The notes beneath the pieces are model-generated. The model had not been told where the DNA came from. It made no database searches and was given only the letters and a program-made list of their open reading frames with translations. Positions 33,930-45,085 of a stretch of DNA of 64,000 nt are shown here, in pieces. Both the position numbers and the translations under genes were made by a program. This stretch comes from Microglena sp. YARC (lineage: Eukaryota; Chlorophyta; Chlorophyceae; Chlamydomonadales; Chlamydomonadaceae): NCBI GenBank assembly GCA_022414725.1, contig CM039466.1, positions 39,312,270 through 39,376,269 on the forward strand, read 5' to 3'. Numbering within the stretch: position 1 is the stretch's first letter; each line of letters opens with the position of its first letter.

Positions 33930-34440
33930 GAGCAACACAGTACAGAATGACACCATGCTCAAAGAAGTACATGGTGTACATGCTGCATGATGTACATGAC
34001 ATACCCCACATACAAGACACATTATTGATAGCAGCCAATAGAAGGTATGCATTCATGACTTGCATGCACATTATGTGCAACCTGCACATTTGCCAAGCTG
34101 CCGTTTCTATAACATACCTTTCTGAAAATCTTACCCTTCCTGACTGCCTTCATCAATTCCTTCTACACCCATTATCTTGGATATCTTTGCTATTTTAAGC
34201 GTTTTTGACCCACATCACACTCATTGCCCGACCCAGCCCCAGACAATTTTCAGACCCTGATATCGCACCCCCAAAATTCCACAATTCCATGCAAATGTGC
34301 ACTTCCCAGCTTGTCACCCCTGACGTTAAATTGCATTGCCCCAAATACAGCCCTTTCTAATTTGCACACATTCCTAACTGGCCCTTTTGTAATGTCATCC
34401 ATCTTGCCCCCCAGTTCCAAACACAATAGTAAGAACACCT
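33930..34440. other. Intron sequence, no gene seen
   Basis: A short dispersed phrase (ACAGTACA..ATG..A.CATGCT.AAAGAAGTACAT) matches the exon b echo units. Otherwise unique. Confidence 0.45.
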
Positions 34441-34504
34441 AAAGGTTGAAGTTATATATTAGTTACATACACATTTCTGGAATTTTGCCTCAAACCTGTA
34501 TGTT

Positions 34505-34757
34505 TAAAGTTAACCATCTGCCCTTATCATCATTTAAGCCTCCAGTTTAAAGTTTACCTTCTGCCCTTATCCTCATCCAACCTTCTTGTCAAAAATTTGA
34601 CTGCTGCCCTCATCTCCATCCACCCCTACAGTTAAAGCTTCTCTTATTGACGTCCTTCTCGTGAAAATGCTCTCCCCCAAACGCAGCCCGATATGATCTG
34701 TCCTTGTCCCCATCCTGCCCAACTGCACCGTCCTCCATCTTTGCCCCAGTCCTGTAC
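34505..34757 (-). repeat. Echo copies of carrier exon a 3' edge
   Basis: Three units of about 60 bp (plus-strand TTTACCTTCTGCCCTTATCCTCATCCAACC and variants, near 34510, 34553 and 34595). They copy the donor and last codons of exon a (W..MRAEG|GTA). Confidence 0.75.
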
Positions 34758-34884
34758 CTTCTGCCCTCATCTTCATCCAACCCTCCTGCAACGAGATCCC
34801 TCTCGCGTTGTCATGAATCTGGAGCAGCATCTTCAAGCGGTCGATCGGCGCTGTCAATGTTCGACTCACAGCCCCAGCCAGTCC
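34758..34884 (-). CDS. Mitochondrial carrier (SLC25), exon a
   Basis: 127 nt after GCTTAAG (acceptor; an in-frame TAA lies just upstream) to GTACAG. It codes GLAGAVSRTLTAPIDRLKML followed by LQIHDNARGISLQEGW. APIDRLK is the first P-x-D-x-x-K signature, and the preceding GLAGAVSRT is the classic start of repeat 1. It splices to exon b in phase 1. Exons coding any N-terminal extension (such as EF-hands in calcium-regulated members) were not found in the 1.5 kb upstream. The three signature repeats define the family, and two are in this window. Confidence 0.88.
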
Positions 34885-36419
34885 TTAAGCATGAATGAGG
34901 AAGGCAAGGTGAATATCCTCAGGGGTGAAAATCATCAGGGGTGAATATCCCCATGTGGTATTCATGGGCAATGAGGAGATCAGTCTTAGCAGTGGGGGTG
35001 AATATTCTCAGGAGTGAATATCCCCATGTGGTGTTCATAGGCGACAAGGAGATCAGTCTAAGCAGTGGACACCTGGTCCATGATTCAGGGGGGAAGGATT
35101 CTGAAATTGAACAGCGTAAATTTAGTGGATGCGTCAGTATGGATGGCAAGGCTGAAGATGCAACACAGGTAGTGGTGTCAGATAAGGCTATTGCTTGTGA
35201 ATAACAAATAAGTAAATTACTGAGCAGTTTCCCTCACGTCCTCACTCCTGATGATGAAAAGGGACTAATATTTAACTTGATGATGCTGGTTTATGAAGAG
35301 TGAGTGGAACCAAAACCGATCGTACCCGCTCGGTATGTAACCTGCACTTGGGCAAGTCATGATTGGCATCGCTGTGAATGGAGACAACACAATGTGGAAC
35401 TTATCTGGTGTCTTCCAAGAAACAAGGTCTCATTATGCTACTTGCCACTCTTCTTTCCTAGACCTAATGCTTGCCAAGTTCAATTGTGTGCTTGTCTGAT
35501 AGGGCCAGGGCGCTTTCGTCCACTGAAGCCTGCCAAGTGCTGAGTCAGCACAGGTACCCAAACCATGGTTCTGAAACTGATTGAAATAGGAGACCGAACT
35601 AGTAGTTTCATCATGGACATGCTTTAAAGTTCATAGAGGAGACTTGAATGGATGGGTTGGAACATAGATTTGCAGCTGGCGGTGCCCTAGGGAAGTCTAG
35701 GGTGCCCCGAATCAGCACTTGTGGGATGAGGTTGAGGCCGGAGGGAGACTAACGGCCATCGCAGCTCATGATGGGAGCCAAATCGTACCTCCGGAGACCA
35801 GAAGCTTATGTATACGCAATCGGTCATCGAGATTTTCCCCTAGAAGATTAGGGTGATTAGGGTCACATGGCTCTGTCTCAACTTCACCCGAAGCAGCAGG
35901 GGCAGCTGTAGATGTTTTGAGCATAGTGCTAAAGCGCTCCATTTAAAACAAGGAGTCCATTTCATGCGGATTGAGAGAAATATCCAAATGACTAGATCGC
36001 ACGTAGGCCGGTGCACGAAAAGCAATTTGCTGACCAGCCTCTGGAAGATTTATATATACTGATGTGAGCTGCGAGCCAGGACCGGGTCAGCGGGGCGCAA
36101 AGCTCTGGAAGAAACCTTAGGGGAGGCACTAGAAGTTCACCACTGGAATTTAACCGGCGAAGGTTTCAGTCAACAAGGGCAAGGGGGAGGGACACAAGCC
36201 CAGGGGGGCCGCTGACTTTACTGACCCTTTACGAGGACACAGTACCCTACTATACTAGTACACTTTTTTCTCGGATTCTCTCAGATTCCGTTGGCGAAGG
36301 GCTTTCCCGGCCTAGAGAACCTCCCATCTTGGTTTCGTTTTCTAGATCTATCCTTCCGTCTCTCCCGTTGTATCCAATCCGCAAGCCTTGTGCATTGTCC
36401 AATTTCCCCGGGTTTATCC
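34885..36419. promoter_or_regulatory. Divergent intergenic region carrier / CCT1
   Basis: The carrier (-) and CCT1 (+) point away from each other across about 1.5 kb. Upstream carrier exons may also lie here. It holds a two-unit repeat (GTGAATATCCCCATGTGGT, 34905-35070) and an 87-codon plus frame (34941-35204) with no known motif. No TATA box or other specific promoter element can be named. Transcription start positions are unknown. Confidence 0.4.
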
Positions 36420-36569
36420 ATGCAAGCTGCTGTTGGGAGTACCGGGCCTCGGCTTGAAATCCAGGGCGACAGGCAGAGCGGTCAGGATGTACGCACGCAG
36501 AACGTGACTGCAGTATCTGCAATTGCAAATATTGTGAAGACATCTCTGGGACCCGTTGGACTGGACAAG
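36420..36569 (+). CDS. CCT1: CCT1 exon 1, chaperonin subunit alpha
   Basis: Codes residues 1-50 of a group II chaperonin subunit, the alpha subunit of the cytosolic TRiC/CCT ring that folds actin, tubulin and other proteins using ATP. I recognise IQGDRQSGQDVRTQNV and IANIVKTSLGPVGLDK, the equatorial start and the LGP.G..K nucleotide-site motif. An upstream in-frame ATG (36291) would add 43 unrelated residues, so the ATG at 36420 is preferred; it gives the usual short leader before GDR. The donor AAG|GTTTGT is in phase 0. This exon shows no echo array. Confidence 0.93.
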
Positions 36570-36645
36570 GTTTGTTTTTGCTGTTTCCCTTGGCATTTCC
36601 GCTTCAGTTTTGACCTCCAGTAATCGAACCAATTGATGCTACCAG

Positions 36646-36735
36646 ATGCTTGTCGATGACGTCGGGGAGGTGACCGTTACCAACGATGGAGCTACAATTT
36701 TAAAGCTGCTAGAAGTGGAGCACCCTGCTGCCAGG
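36646..36735 (+). CDS. CCT1: CCT1 exon 2
   Basis: 90 nt from CTACCAG to GTGGGT, phase 0 at both ends, coding residues 51-80. It contains [20 protein letters not shown], with the NDGATIL motif that lines the nucleotide pocket, then LEVEHPAAR. The introns on both sides are short on the left (76 bp) and long on the right (1.37 kb, filled with a TIR element and exon 3 echoes). Confidence 0.93.
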
Positions 36736-37174
36736 GTGGGTAAGGTCTTGCCCATAGTTTAATAATGCTTAATTAATCAATTTCTCAGCTAATTAATGGT
36801 TGGAAGCCCCCCTTTCCCCCCATGTGTGGAGCGGGCTTGTCTTGGGACAACAATGGCCTGCCTATGACTATAATGTCATGCAATGTGATTATTACATGCC
36901 ATTGCACACCTAGGAGCATGATTTACCAGATCTCTTAATAACCTGCACTCCTCTGCCTGCTGATTTCAAGCAAATTATTAGAGAAGATAAAGATGCAAGG
37001 CATCACGACTCACATGCATATTATCAGTTTTGACCTATGGTATGAATATGGGTGGAGGTAAATATTGCAGGGCCACGCGGGTACTGCACTGCAGTACAAC
37101 AACATATATTGCAGGGCATCTTGAAGTTTTCAAGTGATATGTGTGAATGTAGAAATGACCACACTCCCCGCGTA

Positions 37175-37357
37175 GCTTTTCTTTTCAGCTACCAGCAGCA
37201 GCTTCTAGGCAGCTCTCCTGGCTTGCACAACAACAACGTAGTGCATCTTGAATCTGGCATAATCATATTGACAGTACTGTTACAATCTAGGATCTTAGCC
37301 CAGTGGCTAGCTCAGGGAGCTGCCTAGAAACTGCTGGTTGTAGCTGAAAATAAAAGC
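37175..37357. mobile_element. AGCAGCAGCTTCTAGGCAGCT TIR element in CCT1 intron 2
   Basis: Ends GCTTTTCTTTTCAGC and GCTGAAAATAAAAGC, with inverted arms of about 45 bp including CAGCAGCTTCTAGGCAGCT. TA lies on both sides, compatible with a TA target duplication, but other copies do not show this clearly. Confidence 0.75.
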
Positions 37358-37424
37358 TATGACTCCCAGAACTGTTTACCTATTTTTTCTTTTCTTCTCT
37401 CAACTTTATTCCGCTCCTCCAATC

Positions 37425-38109
37425 TCCAGATCTTTGTTGATCTGGCAGAGCTCCAGGACCAGGAAATCCCAGAAATGTTTGTATTTTCTCTCTCTTCTTC
37501 CCTTTACTTCCTCTTCCTTCCTTCCTCTCTGCAGATCTAAGTAGAGGTGGCAGAGCTTCAGGAGCATGAGGTCCTGAATTATTTGTAAATTATTTATTGT
37601 CTGCTCTTGACTATATTCCTTCTTTCTTCTTAACTGATCTTGGTTGAGCTGGCAGAGCTCCAGGACCAGGAGGTTGGTGACTACACCACATCAGTATAAA
37701 TGTTTGCTGAAATGTCTGTCCGCTCTCTCTGTTCTCCTCTCAATTGTAGTCCTGTCTTCCAATCGACAGATCTTATTTGTGCTGGCAGAGCTCCAGGACT
37801 AGAAGGTTGGTGAAGGTAACACCTCATTAGCCATTATTTCTGAAGTATTTGTCCTTTCTTCCTGCTCTCCTATCAACTTTATTCCTCTCTTCCAACCTAC
37901 AGATCTCAATTTAGAATTGCAGCACCTTATTCCTCCCTTGCCTTTGTTCCTCCCTCCAAATCAACAGATCTTACTGAAGCTGGCAGAACTCCAGGACCAG
38001 GAAGTTGGTGATCGCACCATGCCATTTGTCCTTCTTGCTGACATGTTTGTCTCCTCCTCCCTTACCTTGTGTTCCTCCCTTACCTGTATTCCTCCCTCCG
38101 TATCAACAG
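37425..38109 (+). repeat. Echo array of CCT1 exon 3 5' edge
   Basis: Six units of about 100-140 bp repeat CAGATCTT.GTTGAGCTGGCAGA and CTCCAGGACCAGGA, i.e. acceptor plus the first 15 codons (ILVELAELQDQEVGD), followed by copied intron (TCTCCTTCC-rich). Units begin near 37430, 37535, 37637, 37770, 37903 and 37967. The unit at 37967 also retains GGAAGTTGGTGATCGCACC. The last unit leads into the true exon. Confidence 0.9.
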
Positions 38110-38271
38110 ATCTTAGTTGAGCTTGCAGAACTCCAGGACCAGGAAGTTGGTGACGGCACCACGTCAGTTGTCATCCTAGCTGCTGAGCTGATGAAACGAG
38201 CTAATGAGCTGGTCCTCAACAAGATCCACCCCACTAACATCATCAGTGGATACCGTCTAGCGATGAGGGAG
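38110..38271 (+). CDS. CCT1: CCT1 exon 3
   Basis: 162 nt between ATCAACAG and GTGGGT, phase 0, residues 81-134. It contains LAELQDQEVGDGTTSVVILA; the GDGTTS motif holds the catalytic aspartate region for ATP hydrolysis. KIHPTNIISGYRLAMRE follows and matches plant-type CCT1 closely. Intact frame. Confidence 0.95.
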
Positions 38272-38700
38272 GTGGGTGTGCATGCTTGTCTTGTGTAGGG
38301 ATGGGGGTTGGAGGGTTGCAGCTGTGCCTGGAGTGTCTGGAGTGTAGGTGTGGGGCGGGTGAGCATGTGTGTATGATGTGGGGTGTGCAGGCATGCGTGT
38401 CTGGTGTGGGGTCGGGGGGTTGCGGGATGCATTTGTGTCTGGGGGGGGGGGGGGGGGGGGGGGGGGTCATGCTTTCTGGGGTGGGTTTTTCATGTGTGTC
38501 TGGAGTGGGGTTATGCATATGCGTCTGGTGTGGCGTTGGGGGATGGGGGGTTGCATTTGTGTCTGGGTTGTGGTATTTATGCCTATCTGGGGAGGTTACA
38601 TTCATGCGTGTCTCAAGTGGGGGGGTGGGGGGGGGCTGTGGGATATTCATGTATGTCTGGTGTGTGTGTAGGGGAGTGCGTGGTACAGCTAAGGGGTACA
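38272..38700. repeat. TG/G-rich minisatellite in CCT1 intron 3
   Basis: Irregular units with TGTGTCTGGNGTGGGG and a G tract of about 27 bp at 38440-38466. Long open frames here are composition artefacts. Confidence 0.85.
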
Positions 38701-38719
38701 GCTAAGGGAGGTATCTCGT

Positions 38720-40185
38720 TCTTTGAACCAGAAAACAAAACATATCCCGCAGGCCTGCAAGATCATTGACTAGCACATGGCTATCAAGCTGACAAGCTGT
38801 GTGTGTGTGGTAAAGGTGGTGGTGGTGTGGTGGATGTGTGGGTGGGGGGTGGGTGGGTGGGGTACAGCCCTGTGGCTCTGTACAGCGAAGGGGGGCAACC
38901 TGTTCTTTGATTCCATAAATACCAACCTGTATTCCGCAGGCCTGCAAGATCATGGACTAGCACACGGCCACCAAGACTGACTACCTGGGTGTGGGTGAAG
39001 GGTGGGGGGGGGTACAGCCCTGTAGCTTTCTACAGCGAAGGGGGCCAACCTATCATTTGATTCCATAAATACCAACACGCTCCCCGCAGGCCTGCACGTT
39101 TATTGACTAGCACACGGCAATCAAGACCAATAATCTGGGTAAGGATGTCCTTATCAAGTGCGCTCGCACTGCCACATCCTCCAAGATCGCGGAAGGGTGG
39201 TGGGTGGTGGGTGGGGGGGGGGGGGAGGGTACTGTCCTGTAGCTTTTTACAGCCAAGGGTTTAGTTTACCTTGCTTCTCGTAGAGACGAAGGGGCAGAGA
39301 CACGGTAGGCAATTACACAGTTGTTTACACAGTGTTGAGATAAAGGCATTGGCGAACTTGCTGGAAGTAAATAGCAATAGGAGCTGGCGGCCTCAGGGCA
39401 AGTCGGTGCTACAATCTAAGCGCCCTAGCTGGCTGATGGTATCAGCCCGCTAGCTGGCTGCCGGTCCAGGGATAACCTGGCCGGCAGTAACCGTGTACAA
39501 GGGAAGTATGGTACGGCCTAAAAGGCGGACCATAACAAAGGGGGCCAACCTGTTCTTTGATTCCATGAATACCAACACGTACCCAGCAGGCCTGCAAGTC
39601 TATAGACTAGCACATGGCAATCAAGACCGATAATCTGGGTAAGGATGTCCTTATCAAGTGCGCTCGCACTGCCACATCCTCCAAGATCACGGAAGGGGGA
39701 GGGGGGGGGGGGGGGGGGGGGGTACTGTCATGTAGCTATTTACTGTAAAGTGGGCCAACTTGTTCTTTGATTCCATAAATACCAACCTGTTTCTCGCAAG
39801 CCTGCTGGTTTATTGACAAGCACATAGCTATCAAGGCTGACGAGCTGGAGTGTGTGTGTGTGGGTGTCGGTGGGGGGGTGGGGCAGTCCTGTAGCTTTTT
39901 ACAGAAAAGGGGGCTGACCAATTCTTTGATTCGAGAAAGAATGAAAACCTGCACCTTCACATCCCGCAGGCCTGCAAGTTTATTGACAAGCACATGGCTA
40001 TCAAGATCGATAAGCTGGGTAAGGATGTCCTCATCAAGTGCGCCCGCACCTCCATGTTGTCCGAGATGACAGAGGAGGGGGGGGGGGGGGGGGGGGGGGG
40101 ATGTCCTGTAGCTTTTACAGCCAAGGGGGCCAACCAGTTCTTTGAATCCAGAAAGAAAGAAAACCCACCCCCCCGCACCCCGCAG
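38720..40185 (+). repeat. Echo array of CCT1 exon 4 5' part
   Basis: Six units (exon-like starts near 38753, 38939, 39090, 39590, 39800 and 39970) carry CGCAGGCCTGCAAGNTTATTGAC and AAGCACATGGC.ATCAAG. The longer ones continue into GGGTAAGGATGTCCT.ATCAAGTGCGC. Each has preceding intron with TTTACAG..AAGGGGGCCAACC and a G-run. Units nearest the exon are the most similar and longest; older ones carry stops (GACTAG for GACAAG). Confidence 0.9.
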
Positions 40186-40557
40186 GCCTGCAAGTTTATT
40201 GACAAGCACATGGCTATCAAGACTGATAAGCTGGGTAAGGATGTCCTCATCAAGTGCGCCCGCACCTCCATGTCGTCCAAAATCACGGGAGTAGATGGCG
40301 ACTTCTTCGCCAAGATGGTAGTCGATGCCATGCATCTCGTCAAGACCAGCGATGACATGGGTAGGGTGAAGTACCCTGTGAAAGCCATCAATGTGTTGAA
40401 AGCGCATGGGAAGAGCGCCAAGGAGTCGGTCCTACTGGATGGATATGCCATCCCCATGGCTCGAGCGGCGCAAGGCATGCCACGCCACATCCACAAGGCG
40501 AAGATCGCTTGCCTGGACATGAACCTGCAGAAATCGCGAATGATGATGGGCGTGCAG
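40186..40557 (+). CDS. CCT1: CCT1 exon 4
   Basis: 372 nt from CCCGCAG to GTAGGT, phase 0, residues 135-258. It covers the intermediate domain and start of the apical domain: KLGKDVLIKCARTSMSSKI, DGDFFAKMVVDAM, INVLKAHGKSAKES and HIHKAKIACLDMNLQKSRMM, ending GVQ. All are characteristic of CCT1. Uninterrupted frame and no repeats inside. Downstream, after a hAT-like element, a decayed copy of its 3' edge (ATAATGGGTGTGCAGCTAGG) lies at about 41063. Confidence 0.95.
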
Positions 40558-40735
40558 GTAGGTGTCCCTGGAAATCAATCTATAACTTGAACTTGAAAAG
40601 GATAAATCCTGAATAAATCTTGGATAAAGAAATCGATATGAATATATCCTGAATACATCTAGGATTTGTTAGAAATAGTTCATTGTATTGTGGTCTCGTA
40701 TAATATAGGATGGTGCAGACCATAGCAGGGCTTTT

Positions 40736-40947
40736 TTCAAATCTGAAAATGTTTTTTTCTAGGTTTCTGGTTTTAGGCTTCCTCCAGGGACAGCATTTTA
40801 GTGCTTTAATAGATTTCTAGGGCCATGTAGGGCAAAAAGGAATAAAAAAATGTTTACGTTTTTTACATTGATAATTTTGCCAAAACGGGGTCAAACTAGT
40901 GATCGCCATATATATAGCGGTATATATATAGTGGTAAAAAAGACCTG
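40736..40947. mobile_element. CAGGGCTTTTTAC-family hAT-like element
   Basis: Its ends CAGGGCTTTTTTCAAATCTG and GTGGTAAAAAAGACCTG are inverted. Flanks gaccatag and ggccacag (6 of 8). The interior shares TTTGCCAAAACG and AGTGATCGC with the copy at 18993. It lies in CCT1 intron 4. Confidence 0.75.
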
Positions 40948-40956
40948 GGCCACAGC

Positions 40957-41580
40957 CTGGGGAAGTGGAGTGTAGCCTAATGGGCCTTATGGTACACTCC
41001 AACCTCAATACAGTAATGCATGCCTCGCTCATTTTAACAAGCAATTTCTTTGGTGCTCATGATAATGGGTGTGCAGCTAGGTTTCCATGGCAATCAAGTG
41101 TACACTACATTTCATTACACTGCATTGCATTGCATTCTCATCGGGTATAGGTTGGAATACATCACAGCCTAGGGCAGTCAAGGGCATCCAACATCCGACA
41201 GTATATCTGATATACAGCATCACACAGAACGTCACAGCCTGGGGCAGTCAAGGGCATCCAACATCCGAAAGTACATCTGACATCCAGCATTCCAGCATCG
41301 CACTGTACATCACAGCCTGGGGCAGTCAAGGGCATCCAACAAGCGACAGTACATCTGACATCTAGCGTTGCACAGTACATCACAGCCTGGGGCAGTCAAG
41401 AGGATCCAACAACCGACTGCACATCTGACATCCAGCATTGCACAGTGCATCGCAGCCCGGGGCAGTCAAGGACATCCGACAGCACATCCTACATTCAGCA
41501 TCGCACAGTACATCACAGCCAGGGGCAGCAGTATGGGCCTTGTAGGACTATCCAACCTCAATGCAATCATGCATGTCTTG
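40957..41580. repeat. About 60-bp CACAGCCTGGGGCAGTCAAG tandem array
   Basis: Six units of CATCACAGCCTGGGGCAGTC and AAGGGCATCCAAC. They are bracketed by two copies of a unit containing ATGGGCCTT.T...ACTCCAACCTCAAT (40978 and 41533). The 5' part includes an echo of exon 4's end (41057-41100). Confidence 0.85.
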
Positions 41581-41809
41581 ATCACTTCAACAACTCGCAA
41601 ACTCTTTGGAGTGCATAAGGAGAGTTGCTCAGTGGACTATTATTAGGCAAGTCCCTGCAGCCTGCTTGGCTCACATACTCACGTTACACCAATGGCCCCA
41701 CCCCCACCCTACCCACACGCCCACACACAATAATGTGAGCACCACCCTTTGGTGGTTGGCCCCAAGGCAAGCAAACAGGCTGGCCCCATCAACCCCACGC
41801 CTCGTAATC

Positions 41810-42115
41810 AGGCATACTATTTATTTATCCACCAATTTATACTATTTATTTATCGACCAATTTATACTATTTATGTATTGACCAATTTATACTATTTATT
41901 TATCCACCAATTTATACTATTTATTTATCGACCAATTTATACTATTTATGTATTAATCAATTTATACTATTTATGTACCCACCAATTTATACTATTTATT
42001 TATTTACCAATTTATGCTATTTATGTATTGACCAATTTATACTATTTATTTATTTACCAATTTATACTACTGATTTATTTACAAATTTATACTATTTATT
42101 CATTGACCGATTTAT
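41810..42115. repeat. 25-bp tandem repeat
   Basis: About twelve units of ATACTATTTATTTATCNACC plus AATTT. Three units equal 75 bp, so a 25-residue pseudo-repeat appears in translation; this is not a gene. The array ends at a 3'-end fragment of the CCTGGACTGNAAC retroposon. Confidence 0.9.
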
Positions 42116-42590
42116 ACCCCTGGACTGAAACAACTATATAACATACATGCGGATGGGCTTACAACAGACCCACTGTGTTTTTTACGACGAGTCCTTGCCA
42201 TTCTGTCGCCATTCCATCGCTGCTTGGCGACGCATGGGTCTGGCCAATCTAGTTTGAAATGCCCCACCGACCATCCTGGGCTCCGTGATCCGCGGGTTTC
42301 AGGGCGCAGCGCATCGCACTGGGGTCGCACTGGGGTCGCACCGAGTTGCTCAATGCGACGCGTTGCGAAACGCAAAAATAAAGAACAGACTCAAAGCCAA
42401 CTGGCAGTATAAAAACATCCCATGAACACCCCTTGCGTAGGTATGTAGGTATGTAGGTAGGTACTTGCAACAGACACAAACCTTATGTTCAAACATGCAA
42501 CGAGAACCTCTTATGTCTAAGCTCTTGTGCTCTAAAGCTCTTGTGCTCTTGTGTATAAGCTCATGTGCTTGTATCTAACCTAAAAGTGCC
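42116..42590. other. Intron interior, no gene seen
   Basis: Unique sequence with short GTAGGTAT repeats near 42440 and CTCTTGTGCT repeats near 42520. Confidence 0.5.
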
Positions 42591-43530
42591 ACAAACACCT
42601 CTTGTGTGGGTCCTCGTTACTGACCCATACCCCCTTCCCCCTTGACTCCGTCAAGCCGCAGGCACATTTGGCATCCAGCAGGGCACGAGGAAAAATGCAA
42701 TCATCATACTAAATTGCCAACATTGACACATGCCTCAAATACCAGTTGTGTAGGTCCTCGTAACCGACACCAAGGAGCTTGCTAGGATTCGTGCGCGCAA
42801 GTTTGGCATCACCAAGGAGCCCATACCCATACTCATACCTCGTGTAAAGCTACTTATTAACCCAAACGTGCCACGAGCACCAGTTGTGTAGGTCATCTTA
42901 ACCGACCCCAACAAGCTGGAGAGGATTCTTGCGCGCAAGTTTGGCGTCACCTTATTCGGGGCTCTGCCCCACTTATAACTTATAAGCCCCGTTTAAAAGC
43001 CGGCAAGTGTCAAAACTTACTCAAACAAAACGAGTGTCTGTGTAGAAACGTGTCACAAACACCTAATGCACAGGTCCTCATTATCAACCCTAAGAGGCTA
43101 GAAAGGTTTCGCAAGCGTGAATTTGACATGCCAAGGAGCCCATGCCCATACCCGTACCTCTTGTGTAGGTACTTGTAACTAACCCGAACGATTCACAAAC
43201 ACCTCTTGTGTAGGTCCTCGTAACCGACCCCAAGGGGCTAGAGAAGATTCTTGCGCGCAAGTTTGGCGTCACCTTATTTGGGGCTTTGCCCCATTAATAA
43301 CTTATAAGCCCCGTTTAAAAGACGACAAGTGTTAAAACTTACTAAAACAAAACGAGTGCAAGTTTGGAAACGCTTCACAAACACCTATTGCACAGGTCCT
43401 CATAACCAACCCTAAGAGGCTGAAGAAGTTTCGCAAGCGTGAGTTTGACATCACCAAGGAGCCCATGCACATACATCTTGTGTAGGTACTTGTAACTAAC
43501 CCAAACAATCCACACATACCTCTTGTGTAG
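42590..43530 (+). repeat. Echo array of CCT1 exon 5 5' edge
   Basis: Six units start at GGTCCTCGTAACCGACCCCA-like sequence near 42597, 42751, 42888, 43072, 43212 and 43395. They alternate between two subtypes, one with CTTGCGCGCAAGTTTGG and one with TTCGCAAGCGTGAGTTTGAC. Same-subtype spacing is about 324 bp, so two-unit blocks were duplicated. Acceptors TGTGTAG or GCACAG are copied too. Confidence 0.9.
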
Positions 43531-43727
43531 GTCCTCGTAACGGACCCCAAGGAGCTAGAGAAGATTCGCGAGCGTGAGTTCGATATCACCAAGGAGCGCA
43601 TTGAGAAGATCCTGGCAGCTGGTGCCAATGTAATCTTGACCACCAAGGGCATTGATGATATGTCGCTCAAGTACTTTGTCGAGGCAGGCAGCATAGCAGT
43701 GCGACGAGTGCCAAAGGATGACTTGAG
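43531..43727 (+). CDS. CCT1: CCT1 exon 5
   Basis: 197 nt from TTGTGTAG to GTGGGT, phase 0 in, phase 2 out, residues 259-324. It reads VLVTDPKELEKI and REFDITKERIEKILAAGANV, then ILTTKGIDDMSLKYFVEAGS and IAVRRVPKDDL, in the apical, substrate-facing domain. The frame is intact and matches CCT1 throughout. It has echo arrays on both sides: its first half upstream, its second half downstream. Confidence 0.95.
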
Positions 43728-43764
43728 GTGGGTTCAAGCTTTACTGCTCAACAACAACAACATG

Positions 43765-43768
43765 CCAC

Positions 43769-43824
<56 letters not shown>

Positions 43825-44002
43825 CAGCTGCGGCCAATGTGATAATGACCAAGGATATTGATGATATGTCGCTCAGGCACTTTGTCAAGACAGGCAGCGT
43901 AGCAGTGCGACGAGTGCCAAAGGATGACTTGAGGTGGGTTCAAGCTCCACTGCTCAACAATAAAAACATGCCACCACAACCGCCACCACCACCACCATCA
44001 CC

Positions 44003-44049
<47 letters not shown>

Positions 44050-44533
44050 AAACACAGCTGGTGCCAATGTGATAATGACCACCAAGGGTATTGATGATAT
44101 GTCGCTCAGGCACTTGGTCAAGGCAGGCAGCATAGCAGTGCGACGAGTGTCAAAATATGACTTGAGGTGTGTTCAAGCTCTACTGCTCAACAAAAACAAC
44201 ATGCCACCACCAACAACAACAACAACACCAACAACAACACAGCTGCGGCCAATGTGCTCATGACCACCAAGGGTAATGATGATATGTCGCTCAAGTACTT
44301 TGTCGAGGCAGGCAGCATAGCAGTGCTACAAGTGCCAACGGATGACTTGAGGCGTGTTCAAGCTCTACTGCTCAACAAAATAACATGCCACCACCACCAC
44401 CACCACCAAGAACAACAAAAACATGCCACCACAACCACCACCACCACTACCAACAACAGCACAGCTGCAGCTACTGTGATAATGACCACGAGTGCCAACG
44501 GATGACTTGAGGTGGGTACAACTCCTGTGTTCA

Positions 44534-44587
<54 letters not shown>

Positions 44588-44757
44588 TACACAGCTGCGG
44601 TCAATGTGATAATGACCACCAAGGGTACCGATGATATGTCGCTCAGGCACTTTGTCAAGGCAGGCAGCATAGCAGTGTGGCGAGTGCCAAAGGATGACTT
44701 GAGGTGTGTTCAAGCTTTACTGCTCAACAACAACAACATGCCTCCACCACCAACACC

Positions 44758-44818
<61 letters not shown>

Positions 44819-45085
44819 CAGCTGCGGCCAATGTGCTCATGACCACCAAGGGTAATGATGATATGTTACTCAATTACTTTGTCGAGGCAGGCAGCATGGC
44901 AGTGCGACGAGTGCCAGAGGATAACTTGAGGTGGGTTCAAGCTCCACTGCTGAACAACAGAAAACATGCCACCACCACCACCAACAACAACAACAACACA
45001 GCTTGAGCCAATATTAGAATGACCACCAAGGATATTTATGGTATGTGGCTCATGTACTTCGTTGAGTCAGGCAACATAGCAAACA
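43765..45085 (+). repeat. Echo array of CCT1 exon 5 3' half with (CAA)n spacers
   Basis: Seven units (about 43828, 44058, 44243, 44468, 44597, 44822 and 45002). Each has an acceptor-like ACAACACAG, then GCCAATGTGATAATGACC, a copy of the last 105 nt of exon 5, and a GAGGTGNGTTCAA donor. Units are separated by (CAA)n or (CCA)n tracts of 30-90 bp. Most keep an open frame (for example NVIMTTKGIDDMSLRHFV). The unit at 44468 is shortened and the last is decayed. Confidence 0.9.

Noticed and set aside
41749..42141. 130-codon hydrophobic Tyr/Ile/Leu-rich frame
   Set aside because: Generated by a 25-bp tandem repeat whose frame rotates every three units.
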